Shown in pieces: positions 17,450-25,787 of a DNA stretch of 50,878 bases. Position numbers and translations under genes: made by a program. Where the stretch lies: assembly GCA_026414545.1 (NCBI GenBank), contig JAOAIU010000026.1:1-50878 (forward strand), read 5' to 3'. Below the pieces are notes generated by a model, which saw nothing but the letters and a program-made list of their open reading frames with translations, ran no database searches and was not told the DNA's origin. The DNA is from Candidatus Saccharicenans sp. (GTDB taxonomy: Bacteria; Acidobacteriota; Aminicenantia; Aminicenantales; Saccharicenantaceae). The number at the start of each line of letters is the position of its first letter. Position 1 is the stretch's first letter.

Positions 17450-18202
17450 ATGCCAGCTCTGAACCTGCCTTTTGACCCTTTGCGGCGGGCGCTCGAAGCC
17501 GAAAGGCTGGTAATGGACTCGGGCCGGAGAAAATATTATCGCTTCCGGGCGGGAAAGTTTTACGGGGGCATAGTAACCGCCGATACCGCCGGTTGTTCTT
17601 TTCTCTGCGCTTACTGCTGGAACTATGATAGGAACCTGCACCCGGAAAAAGCCGGGACTTTTTTCTCGCCGGAAGAGGTAGTTAACAGGGTTCTGTCTCT
17701 GGCCAGGAAAAATCGCCTGCAGCAAATCAGGATCAGCGGGGCTGAGCCCATCCTGGGGGAAGAATCTTTCGCCCATCTGCTCGAAGTCCTGGGTTCATTG
17801 TTCCGTCGGAGTCCTGGATTCATTTTTATTCTTGAAACCAATGGCCTGATGCTGGGGGAAAGGCGAGATTTTGCCCGGGAGCTGGGTCGATTTAAGAACT
17901 TAGAAGTCAGGGTCTCTCTAAAAGCCCCCGACCGGGATAAATTTCAATTGATTACCGGTGCCCTCCGGGATTATTTCTTCAGGCCCATAGCAGCCCTGCA
18001 GCACCTGAAGGAATACGGGGTCCAATGCTGGCCGGCCATCACTGCCGACCTTTTCACCGGGGAAGAAATAAGCAGGTTACAGTCGCTGCTGGCCTCCAGT
18101 TCTCCGGGCAGCCGACTGGAACTTGAAGACCTGATTATTTATCCTTTCGTTGAAAAAAACATGAGAGAGCGCGGCCTCAATTTCTCCTTTAGAAAACTCT
18201 GA
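17450..18202 (+). CDS. Small radical SAM protein, function unknown
   Basis: A 250-residue protein. The Fe4S4 motif CSFLCAYC (CxxxCxxC) near residue 48 is followed by WNYDRN, a GAEP-type loop (ISGAEPIL) and ETNGLML, giving a partial radical SAM barrel of the pyruvate-formate-lyase-activase-like type. There is no C-terminal cysteine-rich SPASM domain. The reaction cannot be named. ATG 17450 is chosen because GGTGGG precedes it and it avoids overlapping galK; the open frame extends upstream into galK. It follows galK by 25 bases, but a role in galactose metabolism is not supported by sequence. Confidence 0.75.
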   Translation: MPALNLPFDPLRRALEAERLVMDSGRRKYYRFRAGKFYGGIVTADTAGCSFLCAYCWNYDRNLHPEKAGTFFSPEEVVNRVLSLARKNRLQQIRISGAEPILGEESFAHLLEVLGSLFRRSPGFIFILETNGLMLGERRDFARELGRFKNLEVRVSLKAPDRDKFQLITGALRDYFFRPIAALQHLKEYGVQCWPAITADLFTGEEISRLQSLLASSSPGSRLELEDLIIYPFVEKNMRERGLNFSFRKL

Positions 18203-18414
18203 TGACCCTTCTGCCGAGTTTATCGGATTCTCAGGTAATTATTCCTTTTCATTGTTCTTAATGGGTCAAGCCTTGAGACGCATAAATTAAGTGCCAGGGC
18301 CGGAAAAACAATCTGATATCTATGGTCTGGCTCTTAAAAGTTTGTCAGGTTCGGTCCTCAGTGGTCAGGCCCGCCCGATGTTTCTTTTGAAGAAGAGAGG
18401 GGCCGGTATTTTTT

Positions 18415-18448
18415 AAAAAAGTGGCAGCTCCGGAGGGGAGGAGCTGCC
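18415..18448 (-). terminator. Intrinsic terminator of tRNA-Gln
   Basis: A perfect 9-bp stem (18423-18431 with 18440-18448, eight-base loop) is followed on the minus strand by two bases and TTTTTT (18420-18415), 35 bases beyond the tRNA. On the plus strand it has only TTT after it, so it acts mainly leftward. The rest of the gap 18203-18414 holds nothing recognisable. Confidence 0.65.
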
Positions 18449-18483
18449 TTTGTCAATACAAGAAGGAGGGTTTTGGGGGAGAT

Positions 18484-18557
18484 TGGCTGGGAAGCTAGGA
18501 TTCGAACCTAGATAACATGATCCAGAGTCATGTGTCCTACCGTTGGACGACTTCCCA
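18484..18557 (-). tRNA. tRNA-Gln (anticodon CTG), CCA encoded
   Basis: Read on the minus strand: acceptor TGGGAAG/CTTCCCA, D-arm with CGGTAGGAC, anticodon stem CATGA/TCATG around CTCTGGA, T-arm CTAGG-TTCGAAT-CCTAG, discriminator G, then CCA. Unlike the Glu and Thr genes in this window, the CCA end is encoded. Confidence 0.93.
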
Positions 18558-18568
18558 ACGCTTGCTTA

Positions 18569-18597
18569 AATATAGCCAATTTTGACCGATTTTTCAA
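18569..18597 (-). promoter_or_regulatory. Promoter of tRNA-Gln
   Basis: On the minus strand TTGAAA (18597-18592), 17 bases, then TATATT (18574-18569), 11 bases before the tRNA. It is close to the sigma-70 consensus. Confidence 0.65.
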
Positions 18598-18611
18598 GGG
18601 CTGCCGCCAGA

Positions 18612-18640
18612 TTGAAGGTTGGGGAGCTTGCCTGTATAAT
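18612..18640 (+). promoter_or_regulatory. Promoter of the flippase-nrdR-hsp20-lon operon
   Basis: TTGAAG (18612-18617), 17 bases, then a perfect TATAAT (18635-18640), about 36 bases before the ATG at 18677. It lies back to back with the tRNA-Gln promoter. No heat-shock (sigma-32 or CIRCE) element was recognised despite the hsp20 and lon genes downstream. Confidence 0.6.
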
Positions 18641-18676
18641 AGAAAGCTATATTTTTTACGGCAGGATAATTCCGGG

Positions 18677-19702
18677 ATGACCAGAAGCCGGCTTAACTAC
18701 CTAATAATATTTCTACTGACCGCTGTTTTTCTCTATTTTTTCTTTAAGAGTGTCCACTGGAACGAGGTCTGGAAGTACCTTCAGGAATTCCGGCTTCATT
18801 TTCTCATCCTGACCGTGTGCCTCGGTCCACTCCACCTGGTGACCAGGTCCATCAGATGGAAGTTCCTGCTCCACCCGGTCAAGCCCGACCTGAGGTTCGG
18901 GAAGGCGGTCGAAGCCACCACCGTGGGGTTCACCGTGACCTTGCTCTTTCCGGCCAGAGTGGGGGAGGTGGTAAGGCCCATCTACCTGGCCCGGGCCGAA
19001 AACCTCAGTGCCGGCTATCTGATGGGAACGATTGTGGTGGAGAGGACTTTTGACCTTTTTACCAACTGCTTCCTGCTGGGCACCTTTCTTCTGACCCATC
19101 CCTTTTTCCATCGCCGCCTGGAGCTTGACACGGAGGACCTGAACCGGCTCTATTTCTGGGGGAAGCTTGGCCTGGGGCTGGCCGCAGCTCTGTTCCTGAT
19201 CATTCTCGCCCTATATTTTCTGAAGGATAGGGCCGCCGGCCTTTTCCGCTTCATCAGCCGACCCTTCCCGGCCAGGGTCCGGCCGGGCATCGAGAAGTTC
19301 GGATGGGAGTTCATAGATGGTTTGAAGTTCTTCCATTCTTTCTGGCGTCTGCTGGGCTATTTTGGCCTGTCCCTGGTGGTCTGGCTGGGGATTTGTTTCC
19401 TGTACTGGGTGTTCTATACCGGGTACGGACTGAGAATACCCTATTTTTTCATCGTTCCCTATATCTTCCTGACGATGATCGGGGCCTCGATTCCCACTCC
19501 GGGCATGGCCGGCGGTTTTGATTATTTCAGCAAGCTGGCCCTGACCAGCCTGTATGGCATGGACCCCGACCGGGCCGTGGGCCTGACCATAGTCATCCAT
19601 TCACTGCAATTCGTGGTGACATGCCTTCTGGGTTATGTTATATTATGGAGAAATGGCCTGAGTCTTTTCCAGGCCAGGAAAATGGGAGAAGGACAGAGCT
19701 GA
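18677..19702 (+). CDS. Lysylphosphatidylglycerol synthase/flippase-like (UPF0104, YbhN family) membrane protein
   Basis: A 341-residue integral membrane protein with seven to eight hydrophobic segments. The family motifs RSIRWKFLL and FPARVGEVVRP, a segment near VVERTFDLF, and the later IPTPGMAGGFDYF are present. The family resembles the membrane (flippase) half of MprF and is usually of unknown substrate. The ATG at 18677 begins about 36 bases after a good promoter; the open frame upstream runs through tRNA-Gln and is not coding. The stop overlaps the nrdR start (TGATG), so the two are translationally coupled. Confidence 0.8.
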   Translation: MTRSRLNYLIIFLLTAVFLYFFFKSVHWNEVWKYLQEFRLHFLILTVCLGPLHLVTRSIRWKFLLHPVKPDLRFGKAVEATTVGFTVTLLFPARVGEVVRPIYLARAENLSAGYLMGTIVVERTFDLFTNCFLLGTFLLTHPFFHRRLELDTEDLNRLYFWGKLGLGLAAALFLIILALYFLKDRAAGLFRFISRPFPARVRPGIEKFGWEFIDGLKFFHSFWRLLGYFGLSLVVWLGICFLYWVFYTGYGLRIPYFFIVPYIFLTMIGASIPTPGMAGGFDYFSKLALTSLYGMDPDRAVGLTIVIHSLQFVVTCLLGYVILWRNGLSLFQARKMGEGQS

Positions 19703-20157
19703 TGCGCTGCCCCTACTGCGGTTTTCTCGAGAGCAAGGTTATCGACTCCAGGGAAAGCCAGAAAGGCATGTCCATCAGGCGCCGGCGGGAATGCCTGTCC
19801 TGCAAGAAACGCTTTACCACCTACGAACGGCTGGAACAGCTGCCCTACATGGTGGTCAAGAAGGATGGCACCCGGCAGCCTTTTGACAGCCAGAAGTTGC
19901 TCCGGGGGATGATGAAGGCCTGCGAGAAGAGGCCCATCCAGATCAGTCAGCTCGAGGAAATCGTGGAAGAAATCGAGTCCATACTCCAGGACCGGCCGGA
20001 CAAGGAGATGGAATCTTCGGAGATAGGCCAGATAGTCATGGAAAGGCTCAAGGCCCTGGATAAAGTTGCCTACATCCGTTTTGCTTCGGTCTACCGCGAG
20101 TTCAAGGATGTGGTAGAATTTAAGCATGTGCTGGAAAACCTGCTTAAAGAAAAGTAA
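19702..20157 (+). CDS. nrdR: Transcriptional repressor NrdR
   Basis: A 151-residue protein starting MRCPYCGF. A zinc ribbon (Cys3, Cys6, Cys31, Cys34) with the RRRREC basic patch is followed by an ATP-cone domain (about 49-139, KKDGTRQPFD). NrdR binds NrdR boxes before ribonucleotide reductase genes and represses them when dATP/ATP binding signals enough precursors. The length matches the family. Its ATG overlaps the stop of the preceding membrane-protein gene, and hsp20 follows after 21 bases. No nrd genes lie in the window. Confidence 0.95.
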   Translation: MRCPYCGFLESKVIDSRESQKGMSIRRRRECLSCKKRFTTYERLEQLPYMVVKKDGTRQPFDSQKLLRGMMKACEKRPIQISQLEEIVEEIESILQDRPDKEMESSEIGQIVMERLKALDKVAYIRFASVYREFKDVVEFKHVLENLLKEK

Positions 20158-20178
20158 AACCAGCATTTTCTGACTCCG

Positions 20179-20643
20179 ATGAAAAAGAAAATTAAACCGG
20201 TAGCCAGAATCTTCAAGGTTGAGACGCAAATTAAAGGCGCCGGCGGCGAAATAATGTTCAGGCGGGAAAGCCTGGGCAGCCCCTATCTGGCCTGGGAGCC
20301 GGCCGCTGACGTCTACGAGAAGGATGAGGAGGTGGTGGTGGAGGTGGAAGTGCCCGGTGTCCCGGCCAGGAACCTGCGGATTGTCCAGTGGGGTAACCGA
20401 CTGGAAGTCAGCGGCCTGAAGAAAGAGGTGGTTGAAGCCTCCCGGCTGCGTTTCCACCGCCTGGAACGGGAGATGGGCTTCTTTCATAAGGAGATTGTTT
20501 TGCCGGTCTGGGTGTCCTCGGAAGATACCCGGGCCTCTCTGGAAAACGGAGTGCTGACCATTGTTCTCAAAAAGCAGCAGAAAACGACCAGAGAAATCGA
20601 GGTCAAGGTCCAGACAAAAAAGGATGAAAGCCAAGGAGGTTGA
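20179..20643 (+). CDS. Small heat-shock protein (Hsp20/alpha-crystallin)
   Basis: A 154-residue protein with an alpha-crystallin domain at about 38-140: WEPAADVYE starts it, VEVPGV and the strand with RLEVSG follow, and LENGVLTIVLKK ends it (the ENGVL pattern is the family hallmark). It is a cytoplasmic ATP-independent holdase. The N-terminal arm is short and basic. Its stop overlaps the first possible lon ATG, and the lon ribosome site lies inside its last codons, linking holdase and protease production. Confidence 0.9.
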   Translation: MKKKIKPVARIFKVETQIKGAGGEIMFRRESLGSPYLAWEPAADVYEKDEEVVVEVEVPGVPARNLRIVQWGNRLEVSGLKKEVVEASRLRFHRLEREMGFFHKEIVLPVWVSSEDTRASLENGVLTIVLKKQQKTTREIEVKVQTKKDESQGG

Positions 20644-20645
20644 TG

Positions 20646-23120
20646 ATGTCCGAGTTCGATAATTCCCCAGAAGAAGCGGTCAACGGTCTGACCGAGGAAC
20701 AGCAGCAGAAACTGCAGGTCCCGGACAGGCTCCCCGTTCTCCTGCTCAGGGACGTGGTGATTTTTCCCTATATGATTGCCCCGCTCTATGTTGGTCGGGA
20801 AAAGTCCAAGGCGGCCATAGATTACAGCCTGTCCACTAACCGCATGATCCTGCTGCTCACCCAGAAGGACATGGAAATTGAAGAACCCAAGAGGGAAGAT
20901 GTCTTTGAAGTGGGCACGGTGGCTCTCATTATGCGCATGCTGAAGCTTCCCGACGGCCGCATCAGAATTCTGGCCCAGGGCCTGGTTCGGGCCAGGATTG
21001 AGACCTTCGAGGATGAAGGGCCCTTCATCCAGGCCAGGATTGTGACCCTGCAGGAGCCCGAGCCGACCGAGAAATCCATCGAACTTGAGGCTTTGATCAG
21101 GAATGTCCGCTCCGGGCTGGAAAAAGCCACCTCCCTGGGTAAATCTATCCAGCCAGAAATCCTGGTCATCGCCGCCAACCTGGAAGACCCGGGCCGGCTG
21201 GCTGACCTGACTGCCTCCAACCTGGAGCTCAAGGTCAAGGAAGCCCAGGAAGTTCTGGAAATCGTCGACCCCGTGCTCAGGCTGAAGAGGGTCTACGAGC
21301 TTCTGGTTCGGGAGCTGGAGCTGCTGGAAATGCAGTCCAAGATATCCAATGAAGCCCGGGGGGAGCTGGACAAGCTGCAGCGCCAGTATTTCTTGCGGCA
21401 GCAGATGAAAGCCATTCAGAAGGAGCTGGGCGAGGGCTCTGAACTCCAGGAAGAAATCAAATCCTACCAGGAGAAGCTGAAGAAACTCAGAGTCAGCGAC
21501 GAGGTGCGGGAGGAACTGGAAAAGCAGATCAACCGCCTGGGCCAGATGCACCCGGAATCGGCCGAAACCGCCGTCATCAGGAATTACCTGGACTGGATGT
21601 TTTCCCTGCCCTGGGACATCAGCACCAAGGATAATCTGGACCTGAAGATGGCCAAGAAAATCCTGGACGAGGACCATTATGGCCTGGAAAAGGTTAAGGA
21701 AAGAATCATAGAATACCTGAGCGTCAGGAAACTTTCCAAGAAGCTCAAGGGTCCGATCCTGTGCTTTGTCGGGCCGCCCGGAGTCGGAAAAACTTCGCTC
21801 GGAAAATCCATCGCCCGGGCCCTAGGCCGGAAATTCGTGCGAATTTCGCTGGGCGGAGTTCACGACGAGGCTGAAATCCGCGGCCACCGCCGGACCTACG
21901 TCGGGGCCATGCCCGGGAAAATCATCCAGGGCCTGCGCCGGGCCGGTTCCAACAATCCGGTCTTCATGATGGACGAGGTGGATAAGATCGGGGCGGATTT
22001 CCGGGGCGACCCCTCCTCGGCCCTGCTGGAGGTGCTGGACCCAGAGCAGAACAACAGCTTCTTAGATCACTATCTGGGGGTTCCTTTCGACCTGTCCAGG
22101 GTTATGTTCATCACCACGGCCAACTTGCTCGACCCCATCCAGCCGGCCTTCCGCGACCGGATGGAAATCATCGAGCTTCCCGGCTATACCGAGGAAGAGA
22201 AGTTGCAGATTGCCATTCGCCATCTAATTCCCAAGCAGATTGCCGAGCATGCCCTGAAGCCGGAGTCAATAGATATTTCTGAAGCAGCGGTCAGGGTCAT
22301 AATTTCCCAGTACACCAGGGAGGCTGGCGTCCGGAACCTGGAAAGGGAAATAGCCACCATCTGCCGCAAGGTAGCCCGCCAGATTGCCGAGGGCAAGAAG
22401 AGAAAGGTCCGGGTGACCGCCCAGAACATAGAAAAGTTCCTCGGCCCACCCAAGATTTTCCGCGACCAGCTTACCAAGAAAGACCAGGTGGGCGTGGCCA
22501 CCGGTGTAGCCTGGACCGCAGCCGGCGGCGAAATCCTGTTCGTGGAAGCCACCAGGATGCAGGGCAAGGGCAACCTGATGCTGACTGGCTCCCTGGGTGA
22601 AGTGATGAAAGAATCAGCCCAGGCCGCTCTGAGCTATGCCCGGGCCCACGCCAGGGAATTCGGCATCGACCCCAAGATCTTCATGGAAAATGATTTCCAT
22701 ATCCACATACCGGAAGGGGCCATACCCAAGGACGGGCCTTCGGCCGGGGTGACCATCGCTACCGCTTTCATCTCGGTCTGCACCAACATTCCGGTACGCT
22801 GGAACGTGGCCATGACCGGCGAGATAACTCTGCGGGGAAATGTCCTGCCGGTGGGCGGAATTAAAGAAAAGGTCCTGGCCGCCCAGAGGGCCGGTATCAA
22901 GAAAATGATTCTGCCGCTGCCCAATAAAAAGGACCTGGTGGACATTCCGGCCAAAATCCGCCAGGAAATGCAGTTCATCTTCGTAGAAGATATCAAGCAG
23001 GTTTTCCGTGAGGCCCTGGCTCGCCCATTTTCTAATGGGGTGACGGTAGTCGAAGCCAGGCCGGAGCCAAAAAGTAAAAAAGCTGGCAAGAAAAGGAGCT
23101 CGAAGGCAAAAGGGAAGTGA
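20646..23120 (+). CDS. lon: ATP-dependent protease Lon
   Basis: An 824-residue LonA with a substrate-binding LAN domain (about 30-220), a coiled-coil region, an AAA+ module and a C-terminal protease. Walker A is GPPGVGKT (376-383), Walker B is VFMMDEVD, and the catalytic dyad is Ser699 in PKDGPSAG with Lys740 in GGIKEK. A short basic tail (SKAKGK type) ends the protein. It degrades misfolded and regulatory proteins. Of two adjacent ATGs, 20646 has six-base spacing from AGGAGG and 20643 only three, so 20646 is preferred. A strong terminator follows at 23221. Confidence 0.96.
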   Translation: MSEFDNSPEEAVNGLTEEQQQKLQVPDRLPVLLLRDVVIFPYMIAPLYVGREKSKAAIDYSLSTNRMILLLTQKDMEIEEPKREDVFEVGTVALIMRMLKLPDGRIRILAQGLVRARIETFEDEGPFIQARIVTLQEPEPTEKSIELEALIRNVRSGLEKATSLGKSIQPEILVIAANLEDPGRLADLTASNLELKVKEAQEVLEIVDPVLRLKRVYELLVRELELLEMQSKISNEARGELDKLQRQYFLRQQMKAIQKELGEGSELQEEIKSYQEKLKKLRVSDEVREELEKQINRLGQMHPESAETAVIRNYLDWMFSLPWDISTKDNLDLKMAKKILDEDHYGLEKVKERIIEYLSVRKLSKKLKGPILCFVGPPGVGKTSLGKSIARALGRKFVRISLGGVHDEAEIRGHRRTYVGAMPGKIIQGLRRAGSNNPVFMMDEVDKIGADFRGDPSSALLEVLDPEQNNSFLDHYLGVPFDLSRVMFITTANLLDPIQPAFRDRMEIIELPGYTEEEKLQIAIRHLIPKQIAEHALKPESIDISEAAVRVIISQYTREAGVRNLEREIATICRKVARQIAEGKKRKVRVTAQNIEKFLGPPKIFRDQLTKKDQVGVATGVAWTAAGGEILFVEATRMQGKGNLMLTGSLGEVMKESAQAALSYARAHAREFGIDPKIFMENDFHIHIPEGAIPKDGPSAGVTIATAFISVCTNIPVRWNVAMTGEITLRGNVLPVGGIKEKVLAAQRAGIKKMILPLPNKKDLVDIPAKIRQEMQFIFVEDIKQVFREALARPFSNGVTVVEARPEPKSKKAGKKRSSKAKGK

Positions 23121-23220
23121 GCTGGAAGGACAGGGGTAAACTGCTTCTCAACTGCGCGGGCTCAGAGTTTTTTTAAGAGCCAGCCATATGGTCCTTAAGC
23201 CTGTTGACGGCTCAAGACAG

Positions 23221-23251
23221 GGCCCGGAGGGCAAAGGTTTCCGGGCCTTTT
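23221..23251 (+). terminator. Intrinsic terminator after lon
   Basis: An 8-bp stem GGCCCGGA (23221-23228) with TCCGGGCC (23240-23247) is followed by TTTT. It lies 100 bases past the lon stop and abuts the dapF stop codon on the opposite strand, so it separates two convergent operons. Confidence 0.75.
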
Positions 23252-24099
23252 CAGGCCAGGAAATTTCCCTCAAAAACTAGCTGGGCCGGCCCCGTCTGGA
23301 AAATCCGGTCTTTTTCCCATTCGACCACCAGCGAGCCCATGCTGGTCCAGACCCTTACTTTTCTCTCGGTTAAACCCTTGAGGATGGCCGCTACGGCTGC
23401 CGCACAGGAGCCACTGCCAGAGCTCAGGGTTTCGCCCACGCCCCTTTCCCAGAAGAGAACCTCTATTTCCTGCCGGTTGAGGACCCGGATGAATTCCACG
23501 TTGGTTCTTTTGGGGAAGAAGGGGTGATGTTCCAGCTCCTGGCCAACCTGGTGCCACTCTATCCTGGCCGGGAAGAACCTTTCCACAAAAATGTCACAAT
23601 GGGGGTTGCCGACCGAAACGCAGGTGATGTGGTAAACTCTGCGGTTGATAGACAGGGGGTAATCAATTATGTACTCGTGCTCCTGGCCATCGTCGAAGGG
23701 AATGTCCCTGGAAGAAAATCTGGGTTCTCCCATTTCGGTTCGCAGCTCAAATAGATTACCGTCCTGTTGTACCAGGTTGCAGGACCTTTCCCCGGCCACG
23801 GTCTCAAAGGTAACGTTCGCTCCATTTACCCGTTTCCGGTGGAAAAGATAGGCAGCGGCGCAGCGCAGGCCATTACCCGAAATTTCAGCCTCTGAGCCAT
23901 CGGCATTGAAGATACGGAAACCAAAGCGGTCGGGCTGTCCAGCCACCTGCTTTAATAGCAGCAGCCCGTCAGCTCCCACCCCGGTATGGCGGTCACACAT
24001 TCGCCGGGATATTTCCGGCAGGTCGGCTTCCTGCACCTGGGGTGGGTCTTCCATCACCAGGAAGTCGTTACCCAGGGCGTGAAGTTTGGCAAACTGCAT
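23251..24099 (-). CDS. dapF: Diaminopimelate epimerase with Ser at the second catalytic Cys position
   Basis: A 282-residue DapF. LHALGNDFLV at the start, RHTGVGADG, GNGLRCAA with the first catalytic Cys (Cys80), SVGNPHCD and the RGVGET segment are all in family order. The second catalytic Cys of DapF lies in an ET-x-x-C-G-[ST]-G motif; here the text is ETLSSGSGSC, so Ser227 occupies that position and a Cys appears five residues later. DapF interconverts LL- and meso-diaminopimelate for lysine and peptidoglycan. The base of one proton-transfer half-reaction may therefore be altered. The ATG overlaps the htrA stop (TGATG), so the two are coupled. Confidence 0.88.
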   Translation of the reverse strand: MQFAKLHALGNDFLVMEDPPQVQEADLPEISRRMCDRHTGVGADGLLLLKQVAGQPDRFGFRIFNADGSEAEISGNGLRCAAAYLFHRKRVNGANVTFETVAGERSCNLVQQDGNLFELRTEMGEPRFSSRDIPFDDGQEHEYIIDYPLSINRRVYHITCVSVGNPHCDIFVERFFPARIEWHQVGQELEHHPFFPKRTNVEFIRVLNRQEIEVLFWERGVGETLSSGSGSCAAAVAAILKGLTERKVRVWTSMGSLVVEWEKDRIFQTGPAQLVFEGNFLA

Positions 24100-25616
24100 C
24101 AGGGCACTCTCAGGGTGACGATAAAGTCAATCTTCTCACCGTCGCTTTCGCGCCGCACCAGCAGAATGATTTCTTCTCCGGATTCGGTCTTTTTCAGGAT
24201 GTCCTGGAATTCCTTGACCGAAGCTACCTTGACCCGGTTGACTTCCAATATGATGTCGCCGGTCTGGAGCCCAGCTCTGGCTGCCGGGCTGTACTGTCTG
24301 ACTTCGGTAATCAGCAGGCCCTCGGTTGTGCTCAGTCCGTAGCGTCTGGCCAGAGACGGGGTGATAGCCGTCAGCCCCAGGCCGACGTCCTTGTCCAGGC
24401 TTTCTTTCGGGCCGGGTGTTTCAACCGGTTCCAGCTCGTCCAGCCGGGCCTTGACAGTCATTTCCTTGCCATCTCTGATGATCTTTATGGTCACCAGGTC
24501 TCCGGGTTGCAGGTCGGCTACCTTGAACCTGAGGTCCTTCCAGCTTTCCACGGGTTGTCCGTTGATTTCGACGATGACGTCGTATTTCTTTAATCCGGCT
24601 TTTTCGGCCGGGCCTTCGGGTTCTACCTGGGAAATGATAACACCCTTGTCGACCTTAAGGTTGAATTGCTTCTTCATCGACTCGGTGATGTCGGTACCGC
24701 GCAGGCCGAGACGGCCCCGGACCACCCGTCCCTTTTCCTTGAGCTGGGCCACGACCTTCTTGGCCAGGTCGGAAGGTATTGCAAAGCCGATGCCGATGTT
24801 GCCACCGCTCGGCGTCAGGATGTTGCTGTTAATGCCGATCACTTCACCTTTGAGGTTGATCAACGGTCCGCCGCTGTTGCCGCGGTTTATGGCGGCATCA
24901 GTCTGAATGAAGTCCTGATAGGTGGGGGTGTTGGCCCCCAGCCCCAACTGGCGTCCCTTGGCGCTGATTATGCCGGCAGTTACCGTGTGTTCCATGCCGA
25001 AGGGGTTGCCTATGGCCAGAACCCATTCGCCCACCTTGATGGCCGAGGACTCGCCCAGGACGGCGTAAGGGAAATTCTTGCCTTCAACCTTGAGCAGGGC
25101 CAGGTCGGTGGCCGCATCCTGACCGACGTTCTTGGCTTCAAACTCTTTGCCGTCGATGGTGGTAATGCTGACCTTGACGGACTTTTCGACGATGTGGTTG
25201 TTGGTCAGGATGTATCCATCGGGAGAAATGAAGAAACCCGAGCCTTCGGCCTGCGAGCGGAATTCACGTTGCTCCCGGTCGCGGGAACGGGGAGGGTTGC
25301 CAAAGAACCTGTCCCAGAAATCCTGGAAAGGCCAGTCTTCCTCAAAACCAAAGGCCGGCACCTGTTCCACTCGTTCGGCTACCACCCTGACCACGGCCGG
25401 GCCAACTTTTTCAGCCACCCTGACAAAATCCTGGCTGGAGAGGACTTCCGGGGCGGGAAGACTTCTCTCAGCCGCCAGCAGGTGGTTATTCGGGGTAGAG
25501 CCGGGTTTATCCGCGGTCGAAACCGGAGTCGGCTTTCCCGGTGACAGGAGAAAGTAACCGGCTATCAGAAAACCTGCCAGAAAACTGACGGCGCCAATCC
25601 ACAGGTATTTCTTCAT
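24099..25616 (-). CDS. htrA: Periplasmic serine protease, HtrA/DegP-like, with two PDZ domains
   Basis: A 505-residue protein with an N-terminal membrane or signal segment (about 5-24), a trypsin-like domain with the triad His141 (TNNHIV), Asp171 (TDLALLKV) and Ser248 (RGNSGGPL), and two PDZ domains (about 285-380 and 410-500). The family degrades or refolds misfolded envelope proteins. The ATG at 25616 has GGGAGG six bases upstream; a longer open frame reaching 25811 would cross the tmk start and lacks family sequence. It precedes dapF with a TGATG overlap. Confidence 0.94.
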   Translation of the reverse strand: MKKYLWIGAVSFLAGFLIAGYFLLSPGKPTPVSTADKPGSTPNNHLLAAERSLPAPEVLSSQDFVRVAEKVGPAVVRVVAERVEQVPAFGFEEDWPFQDFWDRFFGNPPRSRDREQREFRSQAEGSGFFISPDGYILTNNHIVEKSVKVSITTIDGKEFEAKNVGQDAATDLALLKVEGKNFPYAVLGESSAIKVGEWVLAIGNPFGMEHTVTAGIISAKGRQLGLGANTPTYQDFIQTDAAINRGNSGGPLINLKGEVIGINSNILTPSGGNIGIGFAIPSDLAKKVVAQLKEKGRVVRGRLGLRGTDITESMKKQFNLKVDKGVIISQVEPEGPAEKAGLKKYDVIVEINGQPVESWKDLRFKVADLQPGDLVTIKIIRDGKEMTVKARLDELEPVETPGPKESLDKDVGLGLTAITPSLARRYGLSTTEGLLITEVRQYSPAARAGLQTGDIILEVNRVKVASVKEFQDILKKTESGEEIILLVRRESDGEKIDFIVTLRVP

Positions 25617-25641
25617 CTTGAGCCTCCCTCGAAGATAATTA

Positions 25642-25670
25642 AAATTAACATAACCGGACAGAAAATTCAA
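25642..25670 (-). promoter_or_regulatory. Promoter of htrA-dapF
   Basis: On the minus strand TTGAAT (25670-25665), 17 bases, then TAATTT (25647-25642), about 26 bases before the htrA ATG. It looks like sigma-70 type; no clear sigma-E motif was recognised. Confidence 0.45.
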
Positions 25671-25787
25671 CGGAACCAGACCGCTGGCCCGGTTTATAAA
25701 ACAACTCGGAGAGAGGCCCGATGGTTGCATTGGCCAGGGTTCGTCGGTAAGATATCCGTAAGATAAGAGAGCAGAAAGAACAAAATC

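Noticed and set aside
18530-18676. An upstream extension of the flippase-like gene
   Set aside because: It would cover the tRNA-Gln gene and both promoters; ATG 18677 lies correctly behind a good promoter.
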